Shown here: positions 35,657 to 46,700 of the stretch, one piece after another | Layout of the letters: every line of letters starts with the position of its first letter | Position numbering within the stretch: position 1 is the first letter of the stretch | NCBI RefSeq assembly: GCF_003121405.1 | Contig: NZ_QBUY01000013.1 | Coordinates: 1 to 64,000 of the forward strand | Direction: 5' to 3' | Length of the DNA: 64,000 nt | Origin: Paraburkholderia sp. C35 | GTDB lineage: Bacteria; Pseudomonadota; Gammaproteobacteria; Burkholderiales; Burkholderiaceae | Notes under the pieces: generated by a model | The model's database searches: none | Told to the model about the DNA's origin: nothing | Seen by the model: only the letters and a program-made list of their open reading frames with translations | Position numbers and translations under genes: made by a program

Positions 35657-37069
35657 GTGTGGTTGCAGGGACGGTTTTTCGCGCTGTGGCTGTCGCTGTC
35701 GTGCTGGCCGTTGGCGGCATCGGCGGCGACGCTTGACGGCGCTTCGCGTTCCGCCTGGTGGGGCGCGCCGTTCGCGGGCATTCTGCTGTCGATCGCCGTG
35801 TTTCCGCTCGCTGCGCCCAAAGTCTGGCATCACCATTTCGGCAAGATCTCGGCAGCATGGGCCGCTGTGTTCCTCGTGCCGTTTGCATTCGCGTTCGGTG
35901 CGCCGATGGCGTTCGGCACGTTGATCCATGCGCTGCTCGAAGAGTACGTGCCGTTCATCGTGCTGCTGACAGCGCTTTATACCGTTGCCGGCGGCATCTG
36001 CGTGACGGGCAATCTGCACGGTTCGCCGCGGCTGAACACCGGGTTGCTCGCGCTCGGCACCGCGCTCGCGAGCATCATGGGCACGACGGGCGCCGCCATG
36101 CTGCTGATCCGGCCGCTGCTGCGCGCCAACGACAATCGCCGGCACGTCGTCCATGTGGTGGTGTTCTTCATCTTTCTGGTGGCGAACGCGGGCGGCTCGC
36201 TGTCGCCGCTCGGCGATCCACCGCTGTTTCTCGGCTTTCTGAACGGCGTCGATTTCTTCTGGACGACGGTACATCTCGCGCTGCCGATGCTCTTCATCTG
36301 CATCGTGCTGCTCACCGTTTTCTACGCGCTCGATTCGTATTATTTCCGCCATCGCGAAGAACTGTCGCCCGCTGATCCGTCGCCCGATACGCACAGCGTG
36401 GGCGTCGTCGGCAAGATCAACTTCGTGCTGCTTGCTCTCGTGATCGCGCTGGTGCTGATGAGCGGTATCTGGAAGCCCGGCATCACGTTCGATGTGGCAG
36501 GCACGCATGTCGCGTTGCAGAATGTCGTGCGAGACGTGGCGCTGATCGCGGTGACGCTGCTGTCGCTTGCCGTAACGCCGCGCGCCGCGCGCGACGGCAA
36601 TGCATTCAACTGGGCGCCGATCGAAGAAGTGGCGAAACTGTTCGCTGCCATCTTCGTGACGATTGCGCCCGTGATCATGATCTTGCGCGCGGGCGAGGCG
36701 GGCGCATTCAGCGGCATCGTGCATCTCGTCAACGACACGGCCGGTCAGCCGCGCGACGAAATGTATTTCTGGGCGACGGGCCTGTTGTCGTCGTTCCTCG
36801 ATAATGCGCCTACGTATCTGGTGTTCTTCAATCTTGCCGGTGGCGACGCGCAGACCTTGACCACCACGGGCGCGTCGACGCTTGCCGCTATTTCGGCCGG
36901 TGCCGTATTCATGGGCGCCGTGAGTTACATCGGCAACGCGCCGAACTTCATGGTCAAGGCGATTGCCGAATCGCGCGGTGTGAAGATGCCGAGTTTTTTC
37001 GGCTATCTCGCCTGGTCGGGCGTCGTGCTGATACCGTTGTTTATCGCGACATCGTTGATTTTCTTTTGA
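35657..37069 (+). CDS. NhaD/CitM-type sodium:proton antiporter-like membrane protein
   Basis: A protein of about 470 residues with a signal-like first segment (FFALWLSLSCWPLAASA) and about twelve further membrane segments. Blocks such as TGNLHGSPRLNTGLLALG, MGTTGAAMLLIRPLLRAN and FLDNAPTYLVFFNLAGGD match the ion transporter superfamily (NhaD, ArsB, CitM), where the TTGA/NAP motifs line the ion path. The start is uncertain: ATG codons at 35609 and 35627 lie inside lutC, and GTG 35657 follows an AGGG soon after the lutC stop. Substrate is not certain; sodium/proton exchange is the family default. Confidence 0.82.
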   Translation: MWLQGRFFALWLSLSCWPLAASAATLDGASRSAWWGAPFAGILLSIAVFPLAAPKVWHHHFGKISAAWAAVFLVPFAFAFGAPMAFGTLIHALLEEYVPFIVLLTALYTVAGGICVTGNLHGSPRLNTGLLALGTALASIMGTTGAAMLLIRPLLRANDNRRHVVHVVVFFIFLVANAGGSLSPLGDPPLFLGFLNGVDFFWTTVHLALPMLFICIVLLTVFYALDSYYFRHREELSPADPSPDTHSVGVVGKINFVLLALVIALVLMSGIWKPGITFDVAGTHVALQNVVRDVALIAVTLLSLAVTPRAARDGNAFNWAPIEEVAKLFAAIFVTIAPVIMILRAGEAGAFSGIVHLVNDTAGQPRDEMYFWATGLLSSFLDNAPTYLVFFNLAGGDAQTLTTTGASTLAAISAGAVFMGAVSYIGNAPNFMVKAIAESRGVKMPSFFGYLAWSGVVLIPLFIATSLIFF

Positions 37070-37115
37070 CGCCGCGCACGCGCCGACGAGCGCGCCGCGG
37101 CCCGTTACTCGGAGC

Positions 37116-38111
37116 ATGGCAATGCAAAAGGTTCTGGTTGCGCGTCCCATTTTTCCGGATGTGATCGAGCGTCTCAAGCAGCATTTCGAAGTCGACTGGC
37201 ATAACGGCGACGTGCTGCCCGCCGACGAACTCAAGCGCCGGCTTGCCGACAAGGACGGTGCGCTGACGGCAGGCGACGTGATCGACGCATCCGTGCTCGC
37301 GGCCGCGCCGCGTCTGCGCGTGGTGTCGAACATGGCCGTCGGCTACAACAACTTCGAGATGGCTGCGTTCAACGCGGCCAACGTGCTCGGCACGAACACG
37401 CCCGACGTGCTCAACGAATCGACAGCCGATTTCGGCTGGGCGCTGATGATGGCGGCAGCACGCCGCATTGCCGAGTCGGAGCACTGGCTGCGCGCGGGCA
37501 AATGGGAAAAGTGGTCGTATGACGGCTTTCTTGGCTCGGATCTGTACGGCTCGACGCTCGGCGTAATCGGCATGGGCCGTATTGGCCAGGCGCTCGCACG
37601 GCGCGCGCGTGGCTTCAACATGAACGTGATCTATCACAATCGCTCGCGCGTCGCGCCGGAGATCGAAGCGGAACTGAATGCGGAGTATGCATCGAAGCAG
37701 GATCTGCTGCGCCGCGCCGATCACGTCGTGCTGGTGCTGCCGTACACGGCTGAGAACCATCACACGATCGGTGCGGCTGAGCTCGCGTTGATGAAGCCGA
37801 CTGCGACGCTCACGAACATCGCGCGCGGCGGCATCGTCGACGACGCGGCGCTGGCCGTTGCCTTGCGTGAGAGACGCATCGCGGCAGCAGGTCTCGATGT
37901 GTTCGAAGGCGAGCCGAAGCTCAATCCGGCCTTGCTCACGGTGCCGAATGTGGTGCTGACGCCGCATATCGCGAGCGCGACGGAAGCGACGCGCCGCGCG
38001 ATGGCCAATCTCGCCGCCGACAATCTGATCGCCGGGCTGGGCGAGGGTCCGCGTGCTGGGCGTCCGCCGAACCCGATCAATGCGGATGTGATCGGAAAGG
38101 CGCGTTCATGA
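37116..38111 (+). CDS. D-2-hydroxyacid dehydrogenase (glyoxylate/hydroxypyruvate reductase type)
   Basis: A 331-residue NAD(P)-dependent 2-hydroxyacid dehydrogenase. The dinucleotide motif is GVIGMGRIGQALARRARGF; the catalytic Arg is in NIARGGIVDD, Glu in DVFEGEP and His in TPHIASAT. It resembles GhrB-type glyoxylate/hydroxypyruvate or gluconate reductases. Two ATG codons (37116 and 37122) could start it; the GGAG site fits the second better. It overlaps rmuC by ATGA, indicating co-transcription. Confidence 0.92.
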   Translation: MAMQKVLVARPIFPDVIERLKQHFEVDWHNGDVLPADELKRRLADKDGALTAGDVIDASVLAAAPRLRVVSNMAVGYNNFEMAAFNAANVLGTNTPDVLNESTADFGWALMMAAARRIAESEHWLRAGKWEKWSYDGFLGSDLYGSTLGVIGMGRIGQALARRARGFNMNVIYHNRSRVAPEIEAELNAEYASKQDLLRRADHVVLVLPYTAENHHTIGAAELALMKPTATLTNIARGGIVDDAALAVALRERRIAAAGLDVFEGEPKLNPALLTVPNVVLTPHIASATEATRRAMANLAADNLIAGLGEGPRAGRPPNPINADVIGKARS

Positions 38112-39592
38112 CGATGGTGCTGATTGCGGCCATCGCCGTTCTGGCCGTTGCATTGGTGCTTGCGCTGGCCATGCTGTTGCGCGGCCAGAGCGGCACGCAA
38201 CAACAGACGCAGTTCGACGAACTGCACGAGCGGTTCGAAGACGCGACGCTTGCGCAGATGCGCGAGTACGAACGGCTCGAGCGTGAGTTGCGCGGAGAGA
38301 TCGCTGAAACCGCACGCGTGTCGCGCGCGGAACTGAGCGGTGGCTTCGCGCAGTTCCAGCAGACGCTCGCGTCCCAGTTCACCAGCATGACGACGGTGCA
38401 GGCGGGTAAGATCGACGGCTTTGCGCAGCAACTCGTCAAGCTCACCGATACCAACGCGCAGCAACTCGACGCCGTGCGTCAGAGCCTGCAACTGCAGGCG
38501 CAACAGGCGCGCGACGAACAGGGCATCACACTCAGGCGCTTCGGCGAAACGCTGCAACAGCAACTGGCGCAGGTGACGGAAGCCAACGACCGGCGCTTCG
38601 CCGAAGTGCGCGCGACCATCGAGCAACGCCTGAAAGACATCGAGGCGAATAACGCGACCAAGCTTGAAGAAATGCGCCGCACTGTCGACGAAAAGCTGCA
38701 CGCAACGCTTGAGCAGCGGCTTGGCGAATCGTTCAAGCTCGTCTCTGATCGTCTTGAGCAGGTGCATCGTGGCCTCGGCGAAATGCAGACGCTCGCAGCA
38801 GGCGTTGGCGATCTCAAGAAGGTTCTGACGAACGTCAAGACGCGCGGGACGTGGGGTGAAGTGCAACTCGAAGCGCTGCTTGAACAGATGCTCACGTCCG
38901 ACCAGTACGCAAAGAATGTGGCGACGATTCCGAAGAGCAACGAACGTGTCGAGATCGCGATCAAGCTGCCGGGGCGTCAACCCACATCCGATGAAACCGC
39001 AACGCCCGTCTGGCTACCAATCGATGCGAAATTTCCGCGCGAAGACTACGAGCGTCTGATGGAAGCGCAAGATCGCGCTGATCCTGTAGCAGTGGAAGAC
39101 GCGTCTCGTGCACTCGAAGGACGAATTCGCGCGGAAGCCAGGACGATTGCAGAAAAGTACGTGTCGCCGCCGCATACCACGGACTTCGCCTTGCTCTTTC
39201 TGCCGACGGAAGGACGCTATGCTGAGATCTTGCGGCGTCCGGGGCTGACGGATCTTCTGCAGCGCGACTATCGCGTGACGATTGCCGGGCCGACCACGTT
39301 GACGGCGTTGCTCAACAGTCTGCAGATGGGGTTCCGCACGCTCGCCATCGAGAAGCGGTCGAGCGAGGTGTGGCAGGTGCTCGGCGCGGTGAAGACGGAA
39401 TTCGGCAAGTTCGGCGACGTGCTCGCGAAGACCAAATCGCAACTCGAAACGGTCACGCGTTCGATCGAAGCAGCGGAAGTGCGCACGCGTCAGATGAACC
39501 GCAAGCTGCGCGACGTCGAGGCGTTGCCCGAGGAGCGGGCGGCGGGCTTGCTGGGAGACGCGCTATCGGGCGCCGATCCGGATGAAGCGTGA
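38108..39592 (+). CDS. rmuC: DNA recombination protein RmuC
   Basis: A 494-residue RmuC. It begins with a membrane anchor (IAVLAVALVLALAMLL), continues with a long coiled coil (about 40-240), and has the conserved nuclease-like core with WGEVQLEALLEQMLTSDQY and LPIDAKFPREDYERLM. RmuC limits inversions at short inverted repeats. The ATG overlaps the stop of the dehydrogenase gene as ATGA. Confidence 0.95.
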   Translation: MTMVLIAAIAVLAVALVLALAMLLRGQSGTQQQTQFDELHERFEDATLAQMREYERLERELRGEIAETARVSRAELSGGFAQFQQTLASQFTSMTTVQAGKIDGFAQQLVKLTDTNAQQLDAVRQSLQLQAQQARDEQGITLRRFGETLQQQLAQVTEANDRRFAEVRATIEQRLKDIEANNATKLEEMRRTVDEKLHATLEQRLGESFKLVSDRLEQVHRGLGEMQTLAAGVGDLKKVLTNVKTRGTWGEVQLEALLEQMLTSDQYAKNVATIPKSNERVEIAIKLPGRQPTSDETATPVWLPIDAKFPREDYERLMEAQDRADPVAVEDASRALEGRIRAEARTIAEKYVSPPHTTDFALLFLPTEGRYAEILRRPGLTDLLQRDYRVTIAGPTTLTALLNSLQMGFRTLAIEKRSSEVWQVLGAVKTEFGKFGDVLAKTKSQLETVTRSIEAAEVRTRQMNRKLRDVEALPEERAAGLLGDALSGADPDEA

Positions 39593-39665
39593 AGCGCGGA
39601 AGGTTGGCGAGACGATACGGCTGTCGTGATACGTCTCGCCGGTATTAAGCGCTAAAAGCGAATGG

Positions 39666-40151
39666 TCAGTTCGCGCTTGCGGCCAGTTGATCGAGCGCGT
39701 CGCCCGTGATGCGCACGATGCGCCAGTCCGGCAGAACGGTTGCGCCCATCTTCTGATAGAAATCGATGGCGTTCTGGTTCCAGTCCAGCACCGACCATTC
39801 GAAACGGCCACACTGCCGCTCGACGGCCAGCGCCGCCAGATAGCGCAGCATCTTCGAGCCAAGCCCGGTGCCCCGTTCGGTAGGCCGCACGTACAGGTCT
39901 TCGAGATACAGGCCGCGTCTGCCGAGGAAGGTCGAGTAGTTGTGGAAGAACAGCGCGTAGCCGATCATCGCGCCGTCGCGCTCGGCCACGATCGCTTCCG
40001 CCGACGGGCGAGCGCCGAACAGCGCGTCGCGCAAGTCGTCTTCCGTCGCGATGAACAGATGCGTGAGATGTTCGAACTCGGCAAGTTCGTACATCAGGGC
40101 GAGCATAGGGCCGACGTCTTCCGTCGTTGCCGCGCGAATCGTCGCCGTCAT
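39666..40151 (-). CDS. GNAT-family N-acetyltransferase
   Basis: A 161-residue GNAT enzyme of the diamine/thialysine acetyltransferase type. The acetyl-CoA-binding motif A is visible as LYLEDLYVRPTERGTGLGSK, with RYLAALAVERQCGRFEWSVLDWN after it. The likely substrate is a polyamine or lysine analogue, as for related spermidine/spermine acetyltransferases; this is inference. Its ATG overlaps the stop of the upstream 2-TM gene (TAATG). Confidence 0.9.
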   Translation of the reverse strand: MTATIRAATTEDVGPMLALMYELAEFEHLTHLFIATEDDLRDALFGARPSAEAIVAERDGAMIGYALFFHNYSTFLGRRGLYLEDLYVRPTERGTGLGSKMLRYLAALAVERQCGRFEWSVLDWNQNAIDFYQKMGATVLPDWRIVRITGDALDQLAASAN

Positions 40152-40426
40152 TACGCTTCCTCCGGCACGTCGCTCAACTGGATTTCGATGCCGCCGAAGC
40201 GCGACGCTACCCAGTTATACGCGTGGCACGCGATCCACAGCAGAATGAAGCCCAGAATCGCGTTGAGCAGCAGCGCGCTGAACACCGTCGAGAGTTCCAC
40301 CGACCCGTAACGGATGAAGGCGACCAGCACGCCGAGCAGCACGATCGGCACGCTGAACGTCAGATACACGAGGATCAGTGCCTTTGCCGTTTGCCCCGGT
40401 GCAATGAACGAGATCTGTTTTTTCAT
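40151..40426 (-). CDS. Small two-helix membrane protein, unknown function
   Basis: A 91-residue protein with two hydrophobic segments (ALILVYLTFSVPIVLLGVLV and NAILGFILLWIACHAYNWVA). It begins MKKQISFIAPGQTAKAL with ATG 40426; the open frame continues to 40435 from a TTG. It shares one base with the following GNAT gene, so the two are coupled. No domain name can be given with certainty. Confidence 0.82.
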   Translation of the reverse strand: MKKQISFIAPGQTAKALILVYLTFSVPIVLLGVLVAFIRYGSVELSTVFSALLLNAILGFILLWIACHAYNWVASRFGGIEIQLSDVPEEA

Positions 40427-40481
40427 GTAAGTCAAACCCGTATGTCGTATTGGAATGCGTGAAAACTGGCGGCCTGTGCGG

Positions 40482-41786
40482 TCAGATCAGGCCGTCGAAC
40501 AACATGATGTCGACAGCGTCGCCGGGATCGAGATCGGCCTGATCGTGGCCGAGCACGATGAAGCAATTCGCTTCGCTCATCGAACTGAGCACGCCCGAAC
40601 CTTGCGAGCCGGTCGGCGTGACGTGCCAAGTGCCTTGCGCGTCGCGCTGCGCGATGCCGCGCTGGAATTCCGTGCGACCCGGCCGCTTGCGGATCGACTC
40701 GGCGCAGGCGGCACGGATCAACGGCACAGGATGCGTGGTCGCGCCCGACATGCGCAACAGCACTTCGCGCACGATCTGATAGAACGCCGCCATCACCGCG
40801 ACGGGGTTGCCCGGCAGGCCGAAGAAAATGGCCGGTTCGCCCGCGCCGGGCTTGCCGCCCGACCAGATGCGCCCGAACGCGAGTGGCCGGCCGGGACGCA
40901 TCGCGAGACTCCAGTGCGCGACGTCGCCGAGCATGCGCAGCATCTGCTTTGTCAGATCGGCCTCGCCGACTGACACGCCGCCGGAGGTTATCACGACATC
41001 CGCACTCGACGCAGCCGTTCGCAACGCCTCTTCGAGCGCGGCGGGCTCGTCGCGGACTACGCCGAGATCGATGGGATCGAGGTCGAGACGCCTGAGCATC
41101 GCGAACAGCGTGTAGCGATTGCTATCGTAGACGCAGCCCGCGTCGAGCGGCTGGCCGATGGAGCGCAGTTCGTCGCCGGTTGAAAAGAACGCGACGCGCA
41201 GGCGCCGACGCACCGACACTTCGCCAATGCCTAGCGAAGCAAGCAGACCAAGGTCCGACGCGCGCACGATGCGGCCCGCCTTCAACGCGACCGCGCCGCG
41301 CGCGAGATCTTCGCCCGCCAGCCGCCGGTTTGCGCCCGTGCGCAATGGCGCGGCGGCAAAGCGGACGACTTCGCCGTCGCGCGTGACGGCTTCTTGCGGC
41401 ACCACGGTGTCGCAGCCAGCGGGCATCGTCGCGCCCGTCATCACGCGCACGCATTGCGTCAGGTCGATGCTGCCCGCGAACGGATGGCCCGCGAACGCCT
41501 TGCCCGCCACATTCAATGCGATTTCGCCCCGCGTGTCTGCCGGGCCTTCGAGCGCAGTGCCCGCAAACGCGTAGCCGTCCATCGCCGAATTGTCGTGAGC
41601 CGGCACGTCGATGGGCGAGACAATGTCCTGCGCGAGCACACGGTTGAGCGCGTCACGCAGATGGACGTGCTCGACGGTCGTCACGGGTGTCGCCCATTCG
41701 CGCACGATCGCCTGCGCAGCCGACACCGGCATGGCTTGAGCGTCGTACTGTGCGACGCAACTCGAAGTTTCGTTCAGCGTGGTCAT
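40482..41786 (-). CDS. moeA: Molybdopterin molybdenumtransferase MoeA
   Basis: A 434-residue MoeA that inserts molybdate into adenylylated molybdopterin. Family features include VPAHDNSAMDGYAF, RVMTGATMPAGCDTVVPQE and the MoCF domain with FFSTGDELRSIGQPL and VVITSGGVSVGEADLT. Domain order and length are standard. It ends the mobA-moaA-moeA run of molybdenum cofactor genes transcribed leftward. Confidence 0.96.
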   Translation of the reverse strand: MTTLNETSSCVAQYDAQAMPVSAAQAIVREWATPVTTVEHVHLRDALNRVLAQDIVSPIDVPAHDNSAMDGYAFAGTALEGPADTRGEIALNVAGKAFAGHPFAGSIDLTQCVRVMTGATMPAGCDTVVPQEAVTRDGEVVRFAAAPLRTGANRRLAGEDLARGAVALKAGRIVRASDLGLLASLGIGEVSVRRRLRVAFFSTGDELRSIGQPLDAGCVYDSNRYTLFAMLRRLDLDPIDLGVVRDEPAALEEALRTAASSADVVITSGGVSVGEADLTKQMLRMLGDVAHWSLAMRPGRPLAFGRIWSGGKPGAGEPAIFFGLPGNPVAVMAAFYQIVREVLLRMSGATTHPVPLIRAACAESIRKRPGRTEFQRGIAQRDAQGTWHVTPTGSQGSGVLSSMSEANCFIVLGHDQADLDPGDAVDIMLFDGLI

Positions 41787-41887
41787 GAAAGGGGAGCGTC
41801 GCGACGGGATGCAGTGCGGCGGCGGCCGGGCAATCGCGGCAAATGGCGTCTGCTGATGTCACATGCCATCGAACCCGACAGCCTCGA

Positions 41888-42502
41888 TCAACGTCGTTCG
41901 AGATCGGCGAGTTCCTGCAGTGAATTGATATTGTAAAACGTGCGCTCATCCGGAAAGGCGACTTCGACCGCCTTGTGGCGTGCGTACCACGTGCGCACCT
42001 TGCGCTCGCCCGCTTGCAGAAAGCCTTCGAGATCGTCGGCCAGCGATGTGCGCACGAGCGCGAAAACGGGGTGAATCGATGTTTCGCCGTGAGCATCGGT
42101 GGTGGTGACCGTCGCGATGCTGCCGTTCTGCGCAGCGAGTGCAGCCGTGAGGCGTTCGGCGAGATCGGCAGGCAGACCGGGCGTGTCGCACGGCGCAGAC
42201 AGCACGAAGCGCGTGCGCGCTGTGCGCAGTCCCGCGAGCAACCCGGCGAGCGGGCCGGGAAAGTCGGGCAGCGTGTCGGCGATCACCATTGCGTGGAACG
42301 GTGCGCCCAGATCGACATAGCGCCCGGCATGCCGGTTCGCGCTGATGAGCAGCGGCCCGCTTTGCGGCGCGAGACGCCGCATCACGTGCAGTGCAAGCGG
42401 CTCGCCATGCAGCATCTGCAAGCCCTTGTCGACGCCGCCCATGCGCATGCCGCGTCCGCCCGCGAGCAGCAGGCCGGTGATGTCATCGCGTGAAAAACTC
42501 AT
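41888..42502 (-). CDS. mobA: Molybdenum cofactor guanylyltransferase MobA
   Basis: A 204-residue MobA, which attaches GMP to molybdopterin to give the MGD cofactor. The N-terminal GTP-binding signature is LLLAGGRGMRMGGVDKGLQ; PDFPGPLAGLLAGL and SAPCDTPGLPADLA follow as expected. The gene lies 12 bases after moaA and 101 bases before moeA on the same strand. Confidence 0.96.
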   Translation of the reverse strand: MSFSRDDITGLLLAGGRGMRMGGVDKGLQMLHGEPLALHVMRRLAPQSGPLLISANRHAGRYVDLGAPFHAMVIADTLPDFPGPLAGLLAGLRTARTRFVLSAPCDTPGLPADLAERLTAALAAQNGSIATVTTTDAHGETSIHPVFALVRTSLADDLEGFLQAGERKVRTWYARHKAVEVAFPDERTFYNINSLQELADLERR

Positions 42503-42514
42503 GGAAAGACGGCC

Positions 42515-43627
42515 TCAGCCGCCGATATACGACATCTCGACGCGCCGCGTTTCGCGTTCCGCCGTCGATGCCGCATTCGCGCTGCCGCGCAGCTGCGAGT
42601 AACGGTCGCCGCGCCCGCGCCAGATGTTGGCGATCGCGGTGGCGATGCCGGCGTCGCTCGTGCCGTTACGCACGAGTGCGCGCAGATCATGTCCCGCCGA
42701 CGCGAACAGGCACAGATACACCTTGCCCTCCGTCGAGAGCCGCGCGCGCGTGCAGTCGCCGCAAAATGCGCGCGTCACGCTGGAGATGACGCCGATTTCG
42801 CCGCTGCCGTCCGCATAGCCCCAGCGCTGCGCGGTTTCGGCGGCACTATGCGCTTCCAGCGGGATCAGCGGGAAATGCTCGCTGATGCGCGCGACCACGT
42901 CGGCGGACGGCAGCACTTCCGTCATGTTCCAGCCGTTCGAGGTGCCGACGTCCATGTATTCGATAAACCGCAGCACCACGCCCGAGCCCTTGAAGTGCCG
43001 CGCCATCGGCACGATTTCGCTGTCGTTGGTGCCGCGCTTCACGACCATGTTCACCTTCAAAGGCGCGAGACCGACCGCTTGCGCCGTCTCGATGCCGTCG
43101 AGCACGTCGCGCACGGCGAAATCGGCATCGTTCATGCGGCGAAATAGCGCATCGTCGAGTGCGTCGAGGCTCACTGTCACGCGGTTCAGCCCGGCGTCCT
43201 TCAGGCTGCGCGCTTTGCGTGCGAGCACCGAACCATTGGTCGTGAGGGTGAGGTCGAGCGGCTTGCCAGTCGCCGTTGTCATCCGGGCGAGCCGTTCGAT
43301 CAGGAATTCGAGGTTCTTGCGTAACAGCGGTTCACCGCCCGTCAGGCGGATTTTTTCGACGCCATGCGCGACGAAAATACCCGCGAGCCGCTCGATTTCT
43401 TCGAAAGTCAGCAGCGCGCTGTGCGGCAGGAACGGATAGTCCTTGTCGAACACCGCGCGTGGCATGCAGTAGACGCACCGGAAGTTGCAGCGGTCCGTGA
43501 CCGAGATACGCAGGTCGCGCAGCGGGCGCGACAGCGTATCCGTCAGCTCGCCACGCGGCGTCCGGATGGGACCGGCCACGTTCGGAACCGCGCTGACGTC
43601 GGCAACAGGGATGATGCGTCGGGACAT
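42515..43627 (-). CDS. moaA: GTP 3',8-cyclase MoaA
   Basis: A 370-residue radical SAM enzyme starting molybdopterin synthesis from GTP. The SAM cluster motif is CNFRCVYC; the C-terminal cluster is in [20 protein letters not shown]; the protein ends in the GG pair (SYIGG) needed for activity. The ATG at 43627 is chosen; a GTG at 43633 precedes it. It follows rne by about 160 bases, with a terminator between. Confidence 0.97.
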   Translation of the reverse strand: MSRRIIPVADVSAVPNVAGPIRTPRGELTDTLSRPLRDLRISVTDRCNFRCVYCMPRAVFDKDYPFLPHSALLTFEEIERLAGIFVAHGVEKIRLTGGEPLLRKNLEFLIERLARMTTATGKPLDLTLTTNGSVLARKARSLKDAGLNRVTVSLDALDDALFRRMNDADFAVRDVLDGIETAQAVGLAPLKVNMVVKRGTNDSEIVPMARHFKGSGVVLRFIEYMDVGTSNGWNMTEVLPSADVVARISEHFPLIPLEAHSAAETAQRWGYADGSGEIGVISSVTRAFCGDCTRARLSTEGKVYLCLFASAGHDLRALVRNGTSDAGIATAIANIWRGRGDRYSQLRGSANAASTAERETRRVEMSYIGG

Positions 43628-43720
43628 GATCACATATTTGGGATATCAGACTTCATTCTAGCGGAAGGCTTCTCGCGTCACAGTAGGGCGAACGCGCGGT
43701 GCCGCTATGCCATAAATAGC

Positions 43721-43748
43721 AAAAAGCCCGCCTTTGGGGCGGGCTTTC
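43721..43748 (-). terminator. Terminator after rne
   Basis: On the minus strand the stem AAAGCCCGCC/GGCGGGCTTT with a 5-base loop is followed by TTTTT, about 40 bases after the rne stop. Confidence 0.88.
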
Positions 43749-43789
43749 TGGATGACCCGACGTCGCCGCCGGGTCAGGTTAGCGACCGC

Positions 43790-46700
43790 TTACTGCGGGT
43801 TCTTTGCCGTTTCGACCTGCTGCATCGGCGCCGCGTCGACGGGCGGGAGCGCTTTGCGCTCACGCGGCACGCGTGCCGGCTTCGCAGTTTGCGCGGCCGC
43901 TTCCTGGGCGGCGCGCAGCTTGTCCGAGTCGGTGTTGACCCAGACGAGGCCGGCGCTTTCCAGCATCGTCGTCAGCGATTGCGCGGGCTGGCTGGCCGAC
44001 GCGCCGTTCGTGCGAACGGGCTGCGGCTCGGCTGCTGCCGCGACAGGCGCCGTTTCGACGGCAACCGGCTCTGCTACGGGTTGCGCCGGCGCGACTTCCA
44101 CGACGGGTTCCGTTGCCGGTTGAACAACCGGTTGCGCGACGACAGGCTCCGCTGCCGGTTGAGCGACAGGCTCGGCAGCCGGTTCGACAACCGGTTGCGT
44201 CGCGACAGGCGCTTCAATCACAGGCTGCGCTGCTTCAACCGGCGCTTCCTGCGCGGGCGCTGCGGCGACCGGGTCAACGACGGGCTCAACAGCTGCGGGT
44301 GCTTCGACGACAGGCGCTGCCGCAACCGTCTCGACAGGCGCAGGCGCAGCGGCTTCAGCAGGCGCTTGCGGCTCGGCTGCAACCGGTGCAACGGCTTGCG
44401 GCTCGACAGCGGCGGGTGCCTCGACGGCTGCCGGTTGCGTCACCGCGGGCGCTTCGTCGGCGGGAACGATGGCTTCCGCCTTCGCTGCCTTCTCGACAGC
44501 CAGCGCCGGCGTTTCCGCCGATGCGTGCAGTTCGCTGACTACAGCCGCGCCCGTCGCGACGGCCGCCACGACGACTTCGACCGGCTTCACTTCCTGAGCC
44601 GGTTGTTGCTGGACGGATTCGACAGCTTCAACCGCTTGCGGCTGTGCTTCGTGACGACCCGTGTGCTCCGGCGTCCGCACGGGCGCTTCCGCCGATGCTG
44701 CCACTGCCGTTTCGCCTTCTGCTTCCGCGACATCGGCAGCCGTATTGACGTTCACGCCTTCCTCTTCGCGCTCGCGACGGCCACCACGGCGGCCGCGACG
44801 GCGACGACGACGCTCTTCGCCATCACGTGCTTCTTCGACAGGTGTCGCGCCGCCGGCAAGGTTTGCCTGCGCTTGCGCTGCGACGTCCATCTGCGCTTCG
44901 TTCAGTGCTTCCGCTGCTTCGGGCTGCTGCTTGCTGCGGCGTTCGCCACGTTCGGCGCGCTCGCCACGCTCACGGCGCTCGCCGCGCTCGGCACGTTCCT
45001 GACGCTCGCCGCGCGTTGCGTCGGCGGCTTCGGCACGTTCCGTACGTTCCTGACCGCGTTCGACACGTTCCGGACGTGCTTCGCGCGCTTCACGCGGCTC
45101 GCGGCCCTCACGTTGTTCACGGCCGCCACGCTGTTCACGTGCTTCGCGCGGTTCGCGTTCCTGACGTTCGCCACGTTGCGACGATTGACCCTGACGGCCT
45201 TGTGTTGCCGTGCCTTCGCCACGTCCGGCAGCCGCGTCACGGCCACCCGCGCCGCTGCGACGGTTGCGGTTGCGATCGCCGCCGCGTTCGCCCGTGCGCT
45301 CACCGCGCTCGGTGCGTTCGCCGCGGGCCGGCTTCGCCGTCTTCTCGACGGGAGCGGGCGCCGGTGCGGGCGTTGCCGGCTGCATGCCGAACAGACCCTT
45401 CAGCCAGCCGATGAAGCCGCCCGTAGCCGGCTTGACTTCGACGGTAGCCGGTGCGGGCGTGCGCACGGGTGCGCTCGGCGCCGGCTTCTCGGGCGTGATG
45501 CCCTTCACGGCGGCTTCCTGCTTCGGCTTCACTTCTTCGGCGCGCTTGCTGTAACCCGTTTCCGATTCCAGTTCGCGTGCTGCTTCTTCGGCCATCTTCC
45601 ACGACGCGCGCGGATCGTCGAGGCGTGCATCGTCGTGACGCAGGCGTTCGAGCTTGTAGTGCGGCGTGTCGAGGTGCTTGTTCGGCACCAGCACGACGTT
45701 GACCTTGAAGCGCGACTCGATCTTGTTGATTTCCGAGCGCTTTTCGTTGAGCAGGAAAGCGGTGACCTCGACGGGCACCTGGCAGTGGATGGCTGCCGTG
45801 TTTTCCTTCATCGCTTCTTCCTGAATGATCCGCAGCACTTGCAGCGCGGACGATTCGGTATCGCGGATGTGGCCCGTGCCGTTACAGCGCGGGCAGGTCA
45901 CGTGGCTGCCTTCCGACAGCGCCGGACGCAGACGCTGGCGCGACAGTTCCATCAGGCCGAAGCGCGAGATCTTGCCCATCTGGACGCGCGCGCGGTCGTG
46001 CTTGAGCGCGTCTTTCAGGCGTTGCTCGACTTCACGCTGGCTCTTGGCCGACTCCATATCGATGAAGTCGATCACGATCAGGCCGCCCAGGTCGCGCAGA
46101 CGCAGCTGGCGAGCGACTTCGTCGGCGGCTTCGAGGTTGGTGCGCGTGGCTGTTTCCTCGATGTCGGCGCCCTTGGTGGCGCGTGCCGAGTTCACGTCGA
46201 TGGCAACCAGCGCTTCCGTGTGGTCGATCACGATCGCGCCGCCCGCCGGCAGCGGCACCGTGCGCGAGTACGCCGTTTCGATCTGGTGTTCGATCTGGAA
46301 ACGCGAGAAAAGCGGCACGTCGTCGTGGTACCGCTTCACCTTGTTGACATTGTCCGGCATCACGATATCCATGAAGGCGCGCGCCTGGTCATGGATTTCC
46401 GTGGTGTCGATGAGGATTTCGCCGATGTCCGGCTGGAAGTAGTCGCGGATCGCGCGAATCACGAGGCTCGATTCGAGATAGATCAGCATCGGCTGACCTT
46501 GCGAACCGCTTTGCGACGCGGCTTCGATTGCGCGCCACAGCTGCATCAGGTAGTTCAGGTCCCATTGCAGCTCTTCCGCGCTGCGGCCGATACCCGCGGT
46601 GCGCGCGATGATGCTCATGCCTTCGGGCAGTTGCAGCTGGGACATGGTTTCGCGCAGTTCCTGGCGGTCGTCGCCTTCGATCCGGCGCGACACACCGCCG

